The notes under the pieces are model-generated. The model searched no databases. It saw only the letters and a program-made list of their open reading frames with translations, and was not told the DNA's origin. A program made the position numbers and the translations under genes. A DNA stretch of 64,000 bases from Ophiura sarsii (taxonomy: Eukaryota; Echinodermata; Ophiuroidea; Amphilepidida; Ophiuridae), in the NCBI GenBank assembly GCA_035610835.1, contig CM069457.1, positions 17,268,149 through 17,332,148 on the forward strand, given 5' to 3'. Of this stretch, positions 36,801 to 51,800 are shown one piece after another (the stretch's first letter is position 1; every line of letters starts with the position of its first letter).

Positions 36801-39800
36801 GTGCATAAACCTACGCGCCGTAGCTCATTTCACTTACCAGTGTGGGCAGGATTCTGAGACACAGACCTTCTTCTTTGTTTGGCCTTAGGAATATTTTTAA
36901 AGATTTTGTGAGTTGATCTTCAAAGCTCGATTCAGGAAAAGAAGAAAAAAATTCTTTGTGACTAGGCGTAAGAAGAGTTAAAAGTTACTCTTCCTAAGTT
37001 CATGTAAGATTAAGATAAACTTTACCCTCACTCTACCCCCACTTTTGTTCAGAATTTTTTGTTCAACGTCGAATAGTGACCCAAAATATTCCCCGACATC
37101 CCTGGGATTTGAACAACTGACCTCCAGCACCGACAGCTTGTGATTTCCCACTACACCACGGGTGTCAAGACTACTTGGCACAGTATACTGCGCCAAGTAT
37201 TATGGGCTGGGTCCATTTGTTCATCGGGTTAGGGTTATACATTGTAACTATCAGCTGGACATAGTGTGTGGAGCTTGACTTAATTAGATCAATGATCATT
37301 TACACCATAAATACCATCAATGGTGGAACTTGTATGGAACTTTAAATAGTGGGATGTAGTTTTAACTATTCAATCAAGTGAAGCAATCCAATTGTTTTGG
37401 GCCATGAAACAGTCTTTATGTACCTTGGGTAGCTTTAAATGAAAATTGATTGATGAATCAAGAAATACCTTCACGTCTTATCCTAGAGGCTTATCACAGG
37501 TCACTGAACAATACAATAAATGTCTATGAGTGAAACATCCGTTGGCTAGACTTAGGATCCGGGATAAGATGTGATAAAGCCTAGCACTAGTTAAGTGCAA
37601 GTGCCCATCCACAAACCAGAAACTTGCGCCAGCAAGCCCAGGCTGCTAGCCCAAAACAGTGCAGTGCCATGGAATATTATAGCTCACAGAAAAGAAGGCA
37701 AAACAGGAAGCTCCTTGCCGGGAAATGTTGCAAGAATATCTCCCCCACCACCAGATTTGAGAGAAATAGGCATTCTATTAAGGCTGTGAATGCACGGGTA
37801 GTTTCGTACCCGGGTACCCGACCCGTTTTTCGGGCGGGTACCCGGGTACCCGAAAATAGAAACTAAAATTTTTTTAATTTTTTTTTTACAATTTTTTTTT
37901 TTTAAGTATAAATTTGTCCCCAAAAATGACACATGATGGGGTCAATAGAGGTCATTTGGGGACACATTTGTACTAAAAAAAGAAAAATGTAAAAAAAAAA
38001 AATTGTAAAAAACCCCCAAAAAACCAACAAAAAAAACCTTTTTTTTTTTTTTACATTTCGGGTATTCGGGTACCCAATTTGGTACCCGGGTACCCGGAAT
38101 AGCGGGCGGGTACCCAGGTTCCCGGGTATAAGTCACAGCCTTACATTCTATACAGCCGATATTATATAAAATGATGCACCAAATGGCAGGCATCAATTGG
38201 GCCTTAATTTTTCAAAAAGCTTAACACCCCCTCCGCCGCTAAAGCAGCGGAAAATCCAACTTTGTTGATTTTCCCTTGCCAGGAAACTTTGCTTTTTTCA
38301 GCCCTGCAGCATAACTTACTGTAGACTGTGGAATCGCTAGATGAAGCCCTCCCTGTCTTGTTAATTATCTATAGTTTGATCAGTTCTAAATTGGTGAAGC
38401 CTCCTTACAGCAGCGAATGGATACATAAGGACATGGGCGCAGATGAAGTCAACAAGCGCGCTGTATATCATGTGCGTAACGCATCACATGCAATACATGT
38501 AGCTAAAACCGTGTGTGTGGCCATAATCGCTCGGATTAACTTTTGCGCGCAGAGAGATAAAAAACCGAATATTCCTCGCAACTTCAGACCTGTTTAAACT
38601 ATAGTCAATTTGATTTTCGATTAATTTTTTTCATATAAGTTTTTCTCTAGATGATACTCAATAGGCTTTTCCATGCTACATGGATAAAATCTCCATCTTT
38701 TTTACAGAATGATAATCAGGGTTTAAATTAAGAGGGATAAAATTGACCAACAAGTCATGAAAACCAATGTTTTCCAATCTAACCGATAAATGTGTCAGCC
38801 ACATGTATACTGATATCTCCATGATAACTATCCATGAATATAATACAGGAAAAGCAATCAATCACATTTCACTAACTGTACGTACATGCATAGTACACTA
38901 GATACAAATGTGTCCATTCCTTTAACGGACCTTCAGTTCTTTCATGATATGACGTTAATATTAATTTACAAAGTAATGTTTCCACTTACGCAGGTGTCTA
39001 AATGCAAAAGAGTTTTGTTTACGCTCCATTAATGGTCGCACATTTTGCACACAGCAGCCAGTTACAATTGCGTGGAAATCAAATTATGTAAACAAGCTTT
39101 TATACCCATGAAGCCAAAATATCTACTAGTATAGGGAGCCCATAATCTCCTATATCAATGTACAAACTAGTTTTAGCAAAAAGTGAAAAATTATGCACAT
39201 TAAAATAACCAATTATGATAACCACTATAGCGTAGGATTGGGATGCTCTGTGAGGTATCCTGTTACTATGACGATGTGACAACTACATGTAGATGTGATT
39301 ATAACGGGGTTAAAAGGAAGGCTTTGCTTGGTTGCAGGGTTAGTATTTCGCATTAACTGGGATTCAAGAATAAAAATTGGATGAGCAAATTGGATGAATA
39401 ATTAAATTCCATTCAGTATGACCAATTGTAATAACAAGTGGGATTGTAACCAAGCAAGGACAAAATCCAAAATAGGCATTCTATGGATTGTTGTTGAGGG
39501 AATTATCGTCGCTATTCTTTCAAAACCTTGTATCTCCATCCAGCCCTTCAGCATGTATAAAGTAATACTTCCTATGTATGACATTTAGGCGGTCTGCTCT
39601 AAACATTTTTAAGTGACAAAATCACATCTATCAAAACCTTGTAAGTTTTCTTGCCCTGAAACTTGTATAAAGCAACTCTTCCTATGGATAACCATTTGCA
39701 GTTTTACTTTATACATGCTGAAGGGCCAGAAAAACATACAAGGTTTTGAAAGAATAGCGACGTTATCATTTCATCCCTATTACCCTAGAAGCATTGCAGT

Positions 39801-42800
39801 GTTGATGAACTGAGGGGGGGGGGACAAAAAAGAGGTCTACATGCTCCGGGGATTGAACCAGCGTCGCCGGGATGAGAGGCGAGCAACACAATCACACCAT
39901 GAGTGCTGCTGGGCTGCCTAACAATCTTGGAAAAAAGTCCTTGGAACGTTTTACATGTTTGGATCATAAACTGTGAATAGGACATTTTAGCCTGTTCAAT
40001 GTTTTACTCAGGGTCAGATAATAAAGCAAATTTCCCGGCAACCTAACTTGAAAAATGTCCCTTCATGAAAAAATTTCCCTTCAAATTCTTATGTATTTCT
40101 TTATTTTTTTACCTAAAATGTCCCTCCAAAGCCTAAACAAAAATTGTGCTCCAAAATCAAAATTTTCCGGGAACCAGGTTCCTGAGTTCCCCGTTTTTTT
40201 CTAGCCAGGGTTTTCCTCACCTTCCGATATTTGATTAAACATTTCATTTATTGCCTGAAATTTAAAGGGATTATTTTTTTAAATTATTTTTTTACTTCTA
40301 TGACAATTATTTGTACGAGCCAGATTAGTAAGCCCCCCCTCTGTGTCTTTTTTTATTCTTCAACTGAAGGCATGGCATGAACCTGACACAAAGTTGAGTC
40401 AATTGATAAAATGAAACACTTTTTGAAACTCAATAATCCAGGAAATCCGCTCGGAAATCCTAAGTGAAAATGAATCCATAGATTTAGGTAACTGTAGACA
40501 GGTTATTGCTTGGATTGTCACTGTCAGAGTATATAACTTGCGCTCAAATGATTGAGTTGATTGTTTGAAAAAACACCATTCAACAGGTTTTGTTATTGTT
40601 TCAGTTAAAATACTGATAAAATAAAAAGTTCATCAAGCAGAACTACACAGATTCAGATTTCTTGAATTTAAACGGATTTGAGCAAATTGTGAATCTGACA
40701 AAAAAACAGCGGATTTCATTGCAATATTATATATACATTTATCGTTTAGTAGATGTACATTCTGCAATTTCATTGGTTAACACTGATCCATATCGGGTAA
40801 ACTAGAAAGTCAAACCACACGATATATTCCATATCATCGATTAACCGCGTCACCAGATGGCGCGGTATGATCGGGAAAGATATTACGTGTAAAGCGATTG
40901 ATTTGCGTCTGTGCAGGTCTGTGGAAGAGTTGCTTAAAATACGACATGTAAATAATAAACAAATAAAATGGCGGATGATTTAAACGCAACCGAGTCGATT
41001 TCTGTTACATTCTGAGGCCGAAATAGACCGCAGAAAGGTCTACCACACGCCGAAAAATAAATGATCTGCATTTAACATAACCAGACATGTTTTTCGCGAT
41101 GACATGTTTTTTTGACATGCCAAACCAATAAACCATAGGTATTTTTCTGTATTGTGTGAACATGCAGGGGATAACTAATAGTAACGTGTCTAAAAAGTTA
41201 ATACAGATGAAAAAATCAACTACAATCAATTAAGAGTTATTTTCATCACAATGTTGTTTCAGGGAAATTGTATCATCTTAAGTGATTTCTTTTTTTAAAT
41301 TAATGCTCATTAATCATCCATACTTTGTGTTTATTTCTTCTTGACAGGTCAAAGTTTTCTAAGTTCAAATCAGGTCCAGATTTGAATCAAGAGATTAAAG
41401 TACCATCATTTGATGGAGGTAAGTTGTCTTTGTTTTTATCCCCCTGACTAGTTCTCCTGGCTAAATGCCGAGGGGATAGTGACCTCTAATGAACCCTATA
41501 TATGACCTTTAACCCCATTTCAGTGAATCTCCCAGTCAGGGGGATTCGCAAGTCATGACTTTTCAAACTAGCACTACTGCTAACATTATTTATTTTATTG
41601 AGTGGATTTGTTTGGGAGACCCCCCACCCCCCCCCCCCCCCCCCCCTCATTTTTGCATTTTCTTGTGAGGCCCTAGCTTTTTGACCTAGCACTCGTTGCA
41701 CTTCCTCTTTCAACATTGCCAACAAGTTCTGTAATTAAATCAGCCTTCTATTGCTACATTTTTGCAAAATTTGAGGACATCAAACCCCCAATTTTATACA
41801 CTTATCTTTGAATATTTTTGAAAGATTTCTTTGAATTTATTCAAATACATACGCATGATGGGGTCTTCTACTGCAGATTTACACCGAACTTACAAACCAA
41901 GTGAAAATGGGATGAATATGAGATCATTAGGGCTGATATTTTTATCAGAAATTGATTCTCCCGGGACTCTGTTTAATTTTTTGAACGGGACTTAAAAAGA
42001 TTCCTGAATTTCTCCAAACATACTATGGGTTTGTTGTTTTGGTGCCATCTTTTGTCATTTTATATTTTAACTTTTTGTTGCGTTGCGTTTCTATTACAGA
42101 AGAGGGTGGCGAGGAAGAGTCTGTTTTAACCCCTAATAGTCAAGTGAATTTTAAACAAAGCAGGCAACTACTCAGACAGTAAGTATTTCATATAAACCCT
42201 AATACTCCCCCTCCTTTTTTAGCATTTTTTCCGAGAGGAAAATGGACCCAAGTAATAACCACATACCTCCAGCACACAGTACAGAATTCCACAACAAGCC
42301 ATGAGTGTCAACGCTACTTGGCGCAGTATATTGAGCCAAGTATATAGGCTGGATCCATTATTTCATTGAAAAACTTCGCAGGGTTATAGAAACAGGCTGG
42401 GTCATCGTGTTTCATGGTATTTGGTAGGGTTAGGGTTATAGCCGTGCCCAGGGCCAGAAATTTGACGAGAACCCATTCTCGCAAAGATTCTCGCATGTGG
42501 ATTTGCGAGAATCCAAGTAGATTATCAAAAATATAAACTGAATAAAACCCACTATTTAGTTCAAGAGATGAGAATAGATTATCACTCAAGTCCTTTGCAA
42601 GAATCTAAAGGGATTTTCACAACATTTGACAAACTTCTGACCCCATGCCTGTAAAAATCCAATTTAAATATTTTCAGGTGAAGGGGAACAATTCACAAAT
42701 CTGAATGAATTTGTCAGTAGGGGGAGTTATTTACGTCCCAAAACTGAAAGGATCAGATACCACTACAAATGTGACCAGTCACTCACCAGTCGCATCAAAA

Positions 42801-45800
42801 GGTGTTTTTTTTGTTGGCAGTATACATGTACATTTGAAGGATCTTTATTAGGCTTTCTCAACTAGATTTACTGATGCGCCACATTTTAGTAACCAACTTG
42901 TGGAAGCTCCACTTGGTCATATTTTTTTAGAATTAACAATGGCAAAAATCCCTTTATAACATTTATTTCAAAATATTTTAAAATGTAGGCAGCATAATAA
43001 TTAATATTACTCTTTTGAGGGCACGAGGGCACATGTGTGCGTAGATCGAGAAAAATTGCTGTATTTATACATCTGACCGTCATAGGCCTATGAAATCTGG
43101 CTATATCATGATATGATTTTTTTTTTTAAACAAATTTTAACCACTCTCCAGGGGTAGAATTTCGCCGCGAATCGATTCGCGTGAAGATTCGCGTCAAATC
43201 ACTACCGCGCGAATCCAGTTGGATTCCCGCAAAAAAAAACACTTTTTTTTTTGTAAGTCCAAAACAGGACATTAGATGACTGGTAGTTGACCCTTAGTCA
43301 ACAAACATGCCAAATTTGGAAGTTGTGCAAGCTTATAGCCTTATTCTTGATATTATTTTCATTAATTTCGCAATAATCCATGGATTCTCAAAATTGGCGA
43401 GAATCCATGTATTCTCGCCCAATCCAAGAGAATCCTAACGGATCGCGCGGTTGGTTACGAAATTCTACCCCTGAAATACCACTACAAATGTGACCAGTCA
43501 CTCGCCAGTCGCATCAAAAGGTGTTTTTTTGTTGGCAGTATATGTGTACATTTTACATTTGAAGGTTCTATATGTTGATGAAGTGAAGCATGTAAAAACA
43601 AAGGAAATAAAAAAGGAATTTTTGCCGTACATATCACATAAAATCTGAATGCATTTACCAAATGTATCAAGCGAAGTGTCATTTTAAAGCTTATAAAATA
43701 TGCTTTTGAATACAAATCAAATCTCAATTTTCATTTTGAAAGACAACAGCCAAGGCTCAAGATAACAGTTTTTTTACCGGGAGCTACTTTTTTCCCAAAG
43801 TAGCGCCCGGATCATGGGATTTATTGAGAACCAGGAGCTACTTTCAGTCTACCGGGAGCTAACTTGTTATTAAATCGTATTGTTAAATCAAAATTCGATG
43901 TTTTCCCGATAGTCAACAGGCCCTGGTTTGGACAAAATATCAGCGCTCGGTTGTTTATTTTTCAGCGTTACCGGGCGCTATAGCATGAGGACCGATGGGT
44001 AAAAATCGCCCAGCGCCCGCTTATCTTGAGCCTTGACAACAGCCATCATATGTAACTAGTCACAAGTTAACACTTGGTATTAAATTGTTCCCAGAAAATT
44101 GCATGATGTGTGATAAATGGGTATGTACATTTGATTCAAAAGCCCATTTAGATCAACCCACACTCACTTTGCATTGCATTTTCAAAATTGACATTTAATC
44201 GGTTTGAATATGTATTTTTAGATGAGATATTTTTAAATTGATGCATTGGGAGCAGTTATGCAGATAAGCCGCACTAACCAATCTGGTCCTTAACACTTTC
44301 CACGCGGCTATAGTTTTACCATAATACATTGTATACAAAACAGACTTATCAGAAACCTTTTTCAACTTTCAAAGCCTATCTCAAGAATTACTGAACCAAT
44401 ACTAGGAATAATTGTACTATGATAATGCATTCACACGGTGATTCCAAATATGGTGGTGAAATTCAACAATTTTGACATATTTGAAACATTTTGTGAAATT
44501 TTGGAATGTCGTCTGCAGACGCCTGCCGCGTGGAAAGTGTTAACAATCACAATACATTTTGAAACATATTTTCTGTATACATTTTAATGCATTTTGGCCT
44601 TCAGGGCTAATATTCCATTGAAATATGATATGATTATGAATGATGATACCTTGCAATGAATGGATAAGTAAAGCTAAATATTTAAATAATTAGGCCACAT
44701 GGTTAAAAATCATGTTTGTTCTTTTTTTTAAGGAGACATGTTTTTGGTATCTTCCATTTTTTGTGTAAAGAGAAGTCATGCTTCATTTGTTACAATGTAC
44801 TGTAAAAGAAGAAATTTTCGCGCTTGGCACATTTGGGACAATTTTGCTTGTCATTATTTTTGCGATTTTGAGATTCCTTACATAGACCTACATACAAACT
44901 GAAGATATTTTTGCGCTTGCTGATTTCAGTGCGAAAAACGCGAAAAATAAATGTAGCGCTAAAAAAATGTCCACTTTTACAGTAGTTTCAAAACATGAAC
45001 CAGAAAATTCTACCTTCAGTCAGCGTCGGTAGTCGATGAATATATCTGAACACATTTTACATGCAAAAATTAGGTAACATGAAAATACCAAACGTGAAGA
45101 GAAATCCAAATAAAAGATTTTTAGGAAGGAGATATTGAAAAAAGGACGCTGTAGGGGATCAGAAACATGGTTTTTTTTAAACGTTTCCATGGCCTTATAC
45201 TTATAGTGTATCTACACATTGTTTGCTCTGATAACTTGGGGGAAAGATGATACTCTATCTAGTCTTTGCATCAATAATTGTAAATGGGCTATACTTAATA
45301 CTCTAACAGTCTAAACTACATGTAGAGTTTCAACAGATCGGATTACATAGTTCAGTGTAGTAATCACGCTTCTCTGTTTAGTTAGCAAGGGGATTGCTTG
45401 CTACACATCATTTCAACCGCCCCAATGCATTATGTACAACACAGCATTAAAATCTCATCTTTTATTGAAGACGTTACCCGATATGACCAATACATTCAAT
45501 CTGCTTTATTCATGCATTAAAGGCATGACGTCCTCTATCATCAATTTTTACTATGAAAGCAGATTTTCTTGAAAATTTGCATTTTTTATCGTAAATCATA
45601 CAGACCATAAAGTTACAGATCGATACGATTTCTAATTACTTCAAAATCATGGTTTGAAAATAGATTGTACCAAGCAGTACAATCTATTTTTCAACATTTT
45701 ACTCTAAATTCACTCTAAAGTCATGATTTTGAGGTTATTAGGAATCGTATCGCTCTGTAACTTGGGATGTATTTATAATTTATAATCAGAAAAGTAAATC

Positions 45801-48800
45801 TGCAAGAAAATCTGCTTCCAATTTTTTTCTCGAGGATTGAGGGTGTCCCTGGAAAAGATCACATAATATACCTTTAAGGCAGCATAACCCAAGCCAAAAG
45901 TAGCCCAATAAAACTACACTATGACATTTTTCAAATTTCAAGCGTGACGAGGTGACAGGAAACATGTATTTATTATCATTTGGCCTATTTATCTATTCAT
46001 TGTTTTCTATGATTACTGGAGTAAATGATGATACTCTATGCATTATTGTCAATTGTAAATGGGCTACTAACTACCTAGAGTTTCACTATATCGGATTACA
46101 TAGTGCTTACATAGTGCACTGCAATCACGCTTCTCTGTTTAGTCAGTGAGGCGATTGCTTCACGTCATTTTAACATCCCCGATGTATTATATATGATACA
46201 GCATTAAAATCTCATCTTTTATTGAGGATGCTATCCGATATGACCAATACATTCAACAGAACTGCCGTATTCTTGCAGTAATGGAGCCTAGTAGCCCGAT
46301 TACTTTGTAGATGGAATAATGTGCTAGAACTCAAATTGGGCTATTTATTTTCATTAAAAAAATCTCATGCAGCATAGAAGCCCAAGCAGTGTCCGATTTA
46401 GAGGGGTTTTACATGCACAAATGCATGTAACTTTGTCTCTGTGCATGTAAACATTTGCATGTGCGCATGTAAAATTGTGATATTTAGCCATTTTTTTAAG
46501 GGAAAAGGTCAATTTTTCAATGAAATGTTGCTGTTGTGCAGGCAACTTTTATTTTCTTAATTGGACACTGAGCCCAAGTAGCCCAAATGCGCCATAAAAA
46601 AGCGTTGAAGAAACAAAGTTACCTTATACGCCAAAATACATGCTATATAGATTGTATTGTTGCCTGATGCAGCATCCCTCATTTATCACAGTTGGACTAC
46701 TTGCATGATTAATAATTACTAGAATTGGGCTAATTTATGAATATCTTATCACTTTTTCTCCAACTTTCATCATTTAGTCCAATACTGTAAAACAACTTAA
46801 TTTCACTGCAACTGCGAATTAACATTAGTAAACTTTTTGAGGCAATTTAATTTCACTAATTTGTATCATCTTCCTATAACCACCATTATAAATAATATAA
46901 TTTGCAGCAATTTAATTTGGCGAATTGAATCTCCCAGCGAAATTAACGAAATTTAATTGCTAGAAAAAATTAAGTTGTTTTACAGTATTGCAGAAGCATA
47001 AAATATGTTTTGATCCCAATCATCCCATAAGGCTACAGATTAGGGACGCACCATTTGATTTTCAGGGGGGCCCGGCATGGAAGTTGGGGTCGGGCGGAAT
47101 TTTTTTTTTGTCACCGAAGTAGGCGGATTTTTTTTTTTTTTTGCCACCGAAGGCGGCAAGTTTTTTTTTTATTTAGCAAAGCCGGCAAAGTTTTTTTTTT
47201 TAGGTTTTATTGATTTTCTTTACATTGAGTTGGGCCTTTTGGGCGAGTCATCTTTCTTTTTTTTTACTCAGCAGTGGGTCATTTTTTTTTTTTTTTCCCT
47301 GGTTGGTGGGCAAAGTTTTTTTTTTTTTTCCTGGATAGTGGGCAAAGTTTTTTTTTTTTTTAAACTTCCATGCCCACCCCTGAGTATCTAATGGTGCGTC
47401 CCTTAGATAGTCTGTTGCTCATCTGCCTCAAGAATTCTATTTAGCAATTTCAATTTTCTTTAAAAATGAAGGAAATTGGAATGATTTTTTTCCCCAAAAG
47501 ATTTGAGCTATTTTTTGTACTATCCAAAGAAGCATAAAATATGATTTTAACCCCAATCAACCCATAAGGCTACATATTAGATAGTCTGTTGCTCATCTGC
47601 CTCAAGAATTCTATTTAGTAATTTCAATTATATCTTTAAAAATTAAGGAAATTAAAATGTTTTTTTTTCCCAAAAAGATTTGAGCTATTTTTTGTACTAT
47701 CCAAAGAAGCATAAAATATGTTTTTAACCCCATCAACCCATGAGGCTACATATTAGATAGTCTGTTGCTCATCTGCCTCAAGAATTCTATTTAGCCATTT
47801 CAATTATATCTTTAAAAATTAAGGAAATTGGAATGATTTTTGTCCCAAAACAAATTTGAGCTATTTTTTTGTTGAGCAAACAATTTGGAGTGAACATTTG
47901 AGTAATAATAATAAAAATAAGGCCTGTCCAGACAGTCACTAGTCTTGAGCTTGTTAATCCAGAGTGCCTGGCCAGCAATACCACTGCAGTACATTAGCTT
48001 TGAGATTACATCAAGGTCCGCGATTCTTCGATCCGATTGCTGGAAGTGTTGCCTTGACTCTCTGCTAATCTCACTTACGGTTAACATAGTTGGAAGGATT
48101 CACACGGCAGAAACGCATTAAGTTTCAGCTAACACTTGGTCAGTGCTTCAGGACTAGTTAACCGCTAGGTCTTTTAGGGTTAAAATTGCACCCTTAGACT
48201 CGAGGTTAGTTAACCATGACATGATTTCACACGGCCATTAAATGAGCGTTTAATCTCGAGATAAGCAAATTATTTTACACACATTTTTTATTTTTAAAAC
48301 TGGAGAGGATTTTTTTCATGAAATTAGTAACTTTTAAGAAATTTTCTTCTGTTAACACACCAAATTACAAAATGGAGTTCCTCTTGTTCTTTCATATCCC
48401 CTCCCCAATCCCATTGGTTGTCATTGTAACACATTTCAATATTCTGCTATGAAAGTTAATTTTTGAAAATGAACAGTTTTATTTTGTGTTTAGCCTTACA
48501 ACAGAACAATTAATCTTGCAGAAGTCATTTGAGTCAACCGCTGTGCATGGCCGACAGCATATGTAATATGACATTTAAAATAATGATAGATGATTTTCTA
48601 CTTATAAATAGATTACAAATTATGGATTTATGCGGGTACTTTATCATTATCTAGAATTTGGTGCATTTTAACTGTAAACTTGGGAGTGACAAAAGTGAAA
48701 ATGTTTTAAACTCTTCAAAAAGGATAGGTATTTTTATTTAAATCTCACAGTAAAGATATGAATAATTTGACCATTAATTTGTCAGACTGCATGTAGATGA

Positions 48801-51800
48801 AAAGAGCATTTTATTGGCAACTGTAAACTAGATAATTAAATGCTGCTCGGGGGGGATAGGTAATTCAGAAAATTTGCAGGAGAATTTAATAGCCTTTCAA
48901 AATATTTCCCTTTTTTTTTAGTTTGTAAAATTTACAATTTATCCCCCAGGCAGGCTATAGTGAGAGTGGTCTGTGCATCTGATTAATTTTTGATGGTATT
49001 CCAAATTACTACGGCTAGCATCTTTGGCAATCTCGTACAATAGTCCCAAATGGAAAATAGAGATAATGATACTAAGTTGTGATTCAACATTTCCCAACAT
49101 GTTTGAATAATGGATGAATAGACTCCCGAAAGAAGTTCAAGTAAAACAGCATGCAGCATTGGTTAAAGATGATGAACTGAGATTTATTTAGGTAACATTC
49201 ATGGCTGGACAAAATTGGGAACTCATCAGGCCAAACAAAGAAGAAGGTTTGTCTCAGAAGCCCGCCCGCATTGGTATGTGAAATGAGCTACGGCGCATAG
49301 GTCTATGCGCTGAGGCCTAAAAAAACTTCCTCTTTTTTTTATTTCTTTTTTTAAATTTTTTTAAAAAGTTTTAAAAAAGTTCTCTGAAGCTTGGATTAGC
49401 AAAACAAACAACAACAAAAATTGCATACCTCATAGCATATTTTCTATTAAAAATCAAAAAAAACTTAGCTTATTTGCAAAATGTTTCTGAGACAAACTAT
49501 CGTTTTTGTTGGGGCTCAAGAAGCTGGTTCCAGGGAAATGTTGACTTTGGAGGGAAATTTTGGCTTTGAATTTAGGTATGAAAATAAAGAAATACATAAG
49601 AATTTGAAGGCCAATTTTCTTGTTGAAGGGAAAATATGTGACCCGTCACATCAAAATGGACATGTTGGAGGCCAGAGTCAAATCTGAGTTATTGGTAAGA
49701 CTTGAAAGAGCACATTTTAAGCTTTGAAATGATACCATGCTGAAGGTAATCAGACTTTGTAATCACAAGATATGATTTGAAGAAGCATATCTTTTTCTAT
49801 TATTTTCTTTATATTTCACAAAATACATTGGCCTCTATCTCAAAACTGTGTTTGCCAACAACATGTCCTTTTCGACGCGACTGGTCACATATTAAAGTTA
49901 GGTTCCTGGGAAATGTGCAATTTTCTGGCCCTTTGAGCATTAAGGGACGCACCATTTGACTTCAAGGGGGTGGGTAGGATGTTTTTGAAAGATGAAAAAA
50001 CTTCACCCACTATACAGGCAAAAAATAAAAACTTCACCCACTGATGAGAAGGAAAAAAAGAAAAACACCTTTGCCCACCAACTCAATATAAATGTAAATT
50101 CTTTTTTTAAACTTTGGCAGCAAAAAAAAACTTGCCACCTTCAGCGGCAACAAAAAAAATCCATCCGACCCCAACTTTCTACCCCCCCCCCCCCCTTTGA
50201 AGTATAATGGTGCGTCCCTAATAGTGTTTGATGGGTTATAGTTTTAGTATGACAACAGATGGGTAGTTATCAATACACTAGTAATCAGTAAACCAGAGTT
50301 GACCTGGAACTTGGAAGTATAAATAAATTGCAAGTTCATATCATCTTGTTTATTATTAGTAAATTGGCTTCATCAAAATCATCAGAGTAAATCTAAATAT
50401 TACAGGGAACCTCAGATTGCATTAAATAAATTGTACAACCTTGGTACATTGTCAAAGAAGATTTTAAAGACACCACCACAATGCATTGCGTATTTGCAAA
50501 TTGCCCAAATTCTGGTCTCCAATTTGTCTTGGTTCCCTTAGACATTATGCACACAATCATGGCTTCATAATCATGACGCATTCATCATTGGAGCTCTTAG
50601 GTTCTAGTTTACATCAATGAATAAATTAATTATCAGTGTTCCTTTTTTTTTTTTAAACTTAAGAGCTCAACAAATGCATCATGTAAACAATGCTTTAGTT
50701 GGCTGGCATTCACCCAATGCATTGTGGGAAGACCTTAAAATCTTCTGTGGTACATGGTATACTTGACCCTGCTTTAAGGGTAGGAAAAATATCAATATTT
50801 TTGAAAAATGAAAAAGAAACTCAGTCACTTGTGAGATGTAGAGAGGGGAGGGGAAAAGGGAGAAGATTTTATAAGGAAAAGGGGAAGAAAGAGGTGAAAA
50901 ATAGTTGGGATAAATAAAGGGTGACATTGTTATTTTGTAATGGGGAAGAAATAAGCTACTTGCACGGTACAGATGGAACCATTGAAAGCGAGGCTCTCCC
51001 CTCACCACGCACTATCACGCCACACTGCGTCGTGGTTTCACGCCGGTTTGTGCATCGCGTGACGCGGTTTGGCGCGCGCGCGACTGAGGGGAGAGCCTCA
51101 ATTTCATTCTAAAATGGTGATTGCATGCAAGAGGCGTATACTGTACCAGAAGAGGGAGAGGGAATGACATCTGCTCAAAATACATACCCCTCAAGTCATA
51201 CTCATCTCTGAAAAAATGCGCACTTTGGCTCCACACTTTCCATTCCTGTTTCATTAAGAGCCTTATACAATAACTTATTTACTGTTTAGACTCAAAAAAA
51301 TGGCCCTTTGGTCTTCAATAATTGTACCAATTCGTGAAAAAATGTTATGAAACTCACAGATTTCGTGCCCCAGTCACAACCTCACCCCCCCCCCCCCCCC
51401 CCACCGCCAGTCAGCTCAAGCCCCATCCCATTTTGTCCCCCAAACAATCAGAAATGTTGATTTTAATAGCAAAACAGATTAAGCTAATTTCAGTTCAACC
51501 AATTTAACAATAGCCAAAATGTTGACCCCCCCCCCCCCCCATGATTTGTTCTTGCCACCCATCTCCCACAAAAAAATGTGATGCTGGTGCCGTCACTAGG
51601 AACCAAATGGAGGGTATCATACAATTACAACAAGGTTCTTTTTGATGCATTCCAGGCATGAGAATCTTCAGGAAAAAGCAGGAATTCCTGCTTTTTGTAG
51701 TCAAAATGTACGCAGTTTTATTTAATTTCAGCCTGTTTTTGGCCTTTTTGCCCAATTTCGCGCACTCTTTCAGGAATTTTCAACACTTTCCTGCTATTTT

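Larger units (their letters stand above)
36572..41347 (+). other. striatin intron 2
   Basis: This 4.8-kb intron contains a GGCC-ended MITE (36635-36884), a tRNA-headed SINE (37080-37230), a hAT-like MITE (37779-38143), a dispersed repeat (38367-38604), an inverted repeat (39500-39775) and a second tRNA-like SINE (39830-39905). At 40968 there is an ATGGCGG start with 15 open codons and a stop; I do not regard it as a gene. The intervals 38605-39490 and 39910-41340 otherwise show nothing recognisable. Confidence 0.8.

Noticed and set aside
40968..41015. ATGGCGG start of a possible nested gene in intron 2
   Set aside because: Only 15 codons before a stop and no splice donor or similarity to support it.
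47077..47391. 104-codon Phe-rich frame
   Set aside because: It is the T-tract interior of a Harbinger-like MITE.
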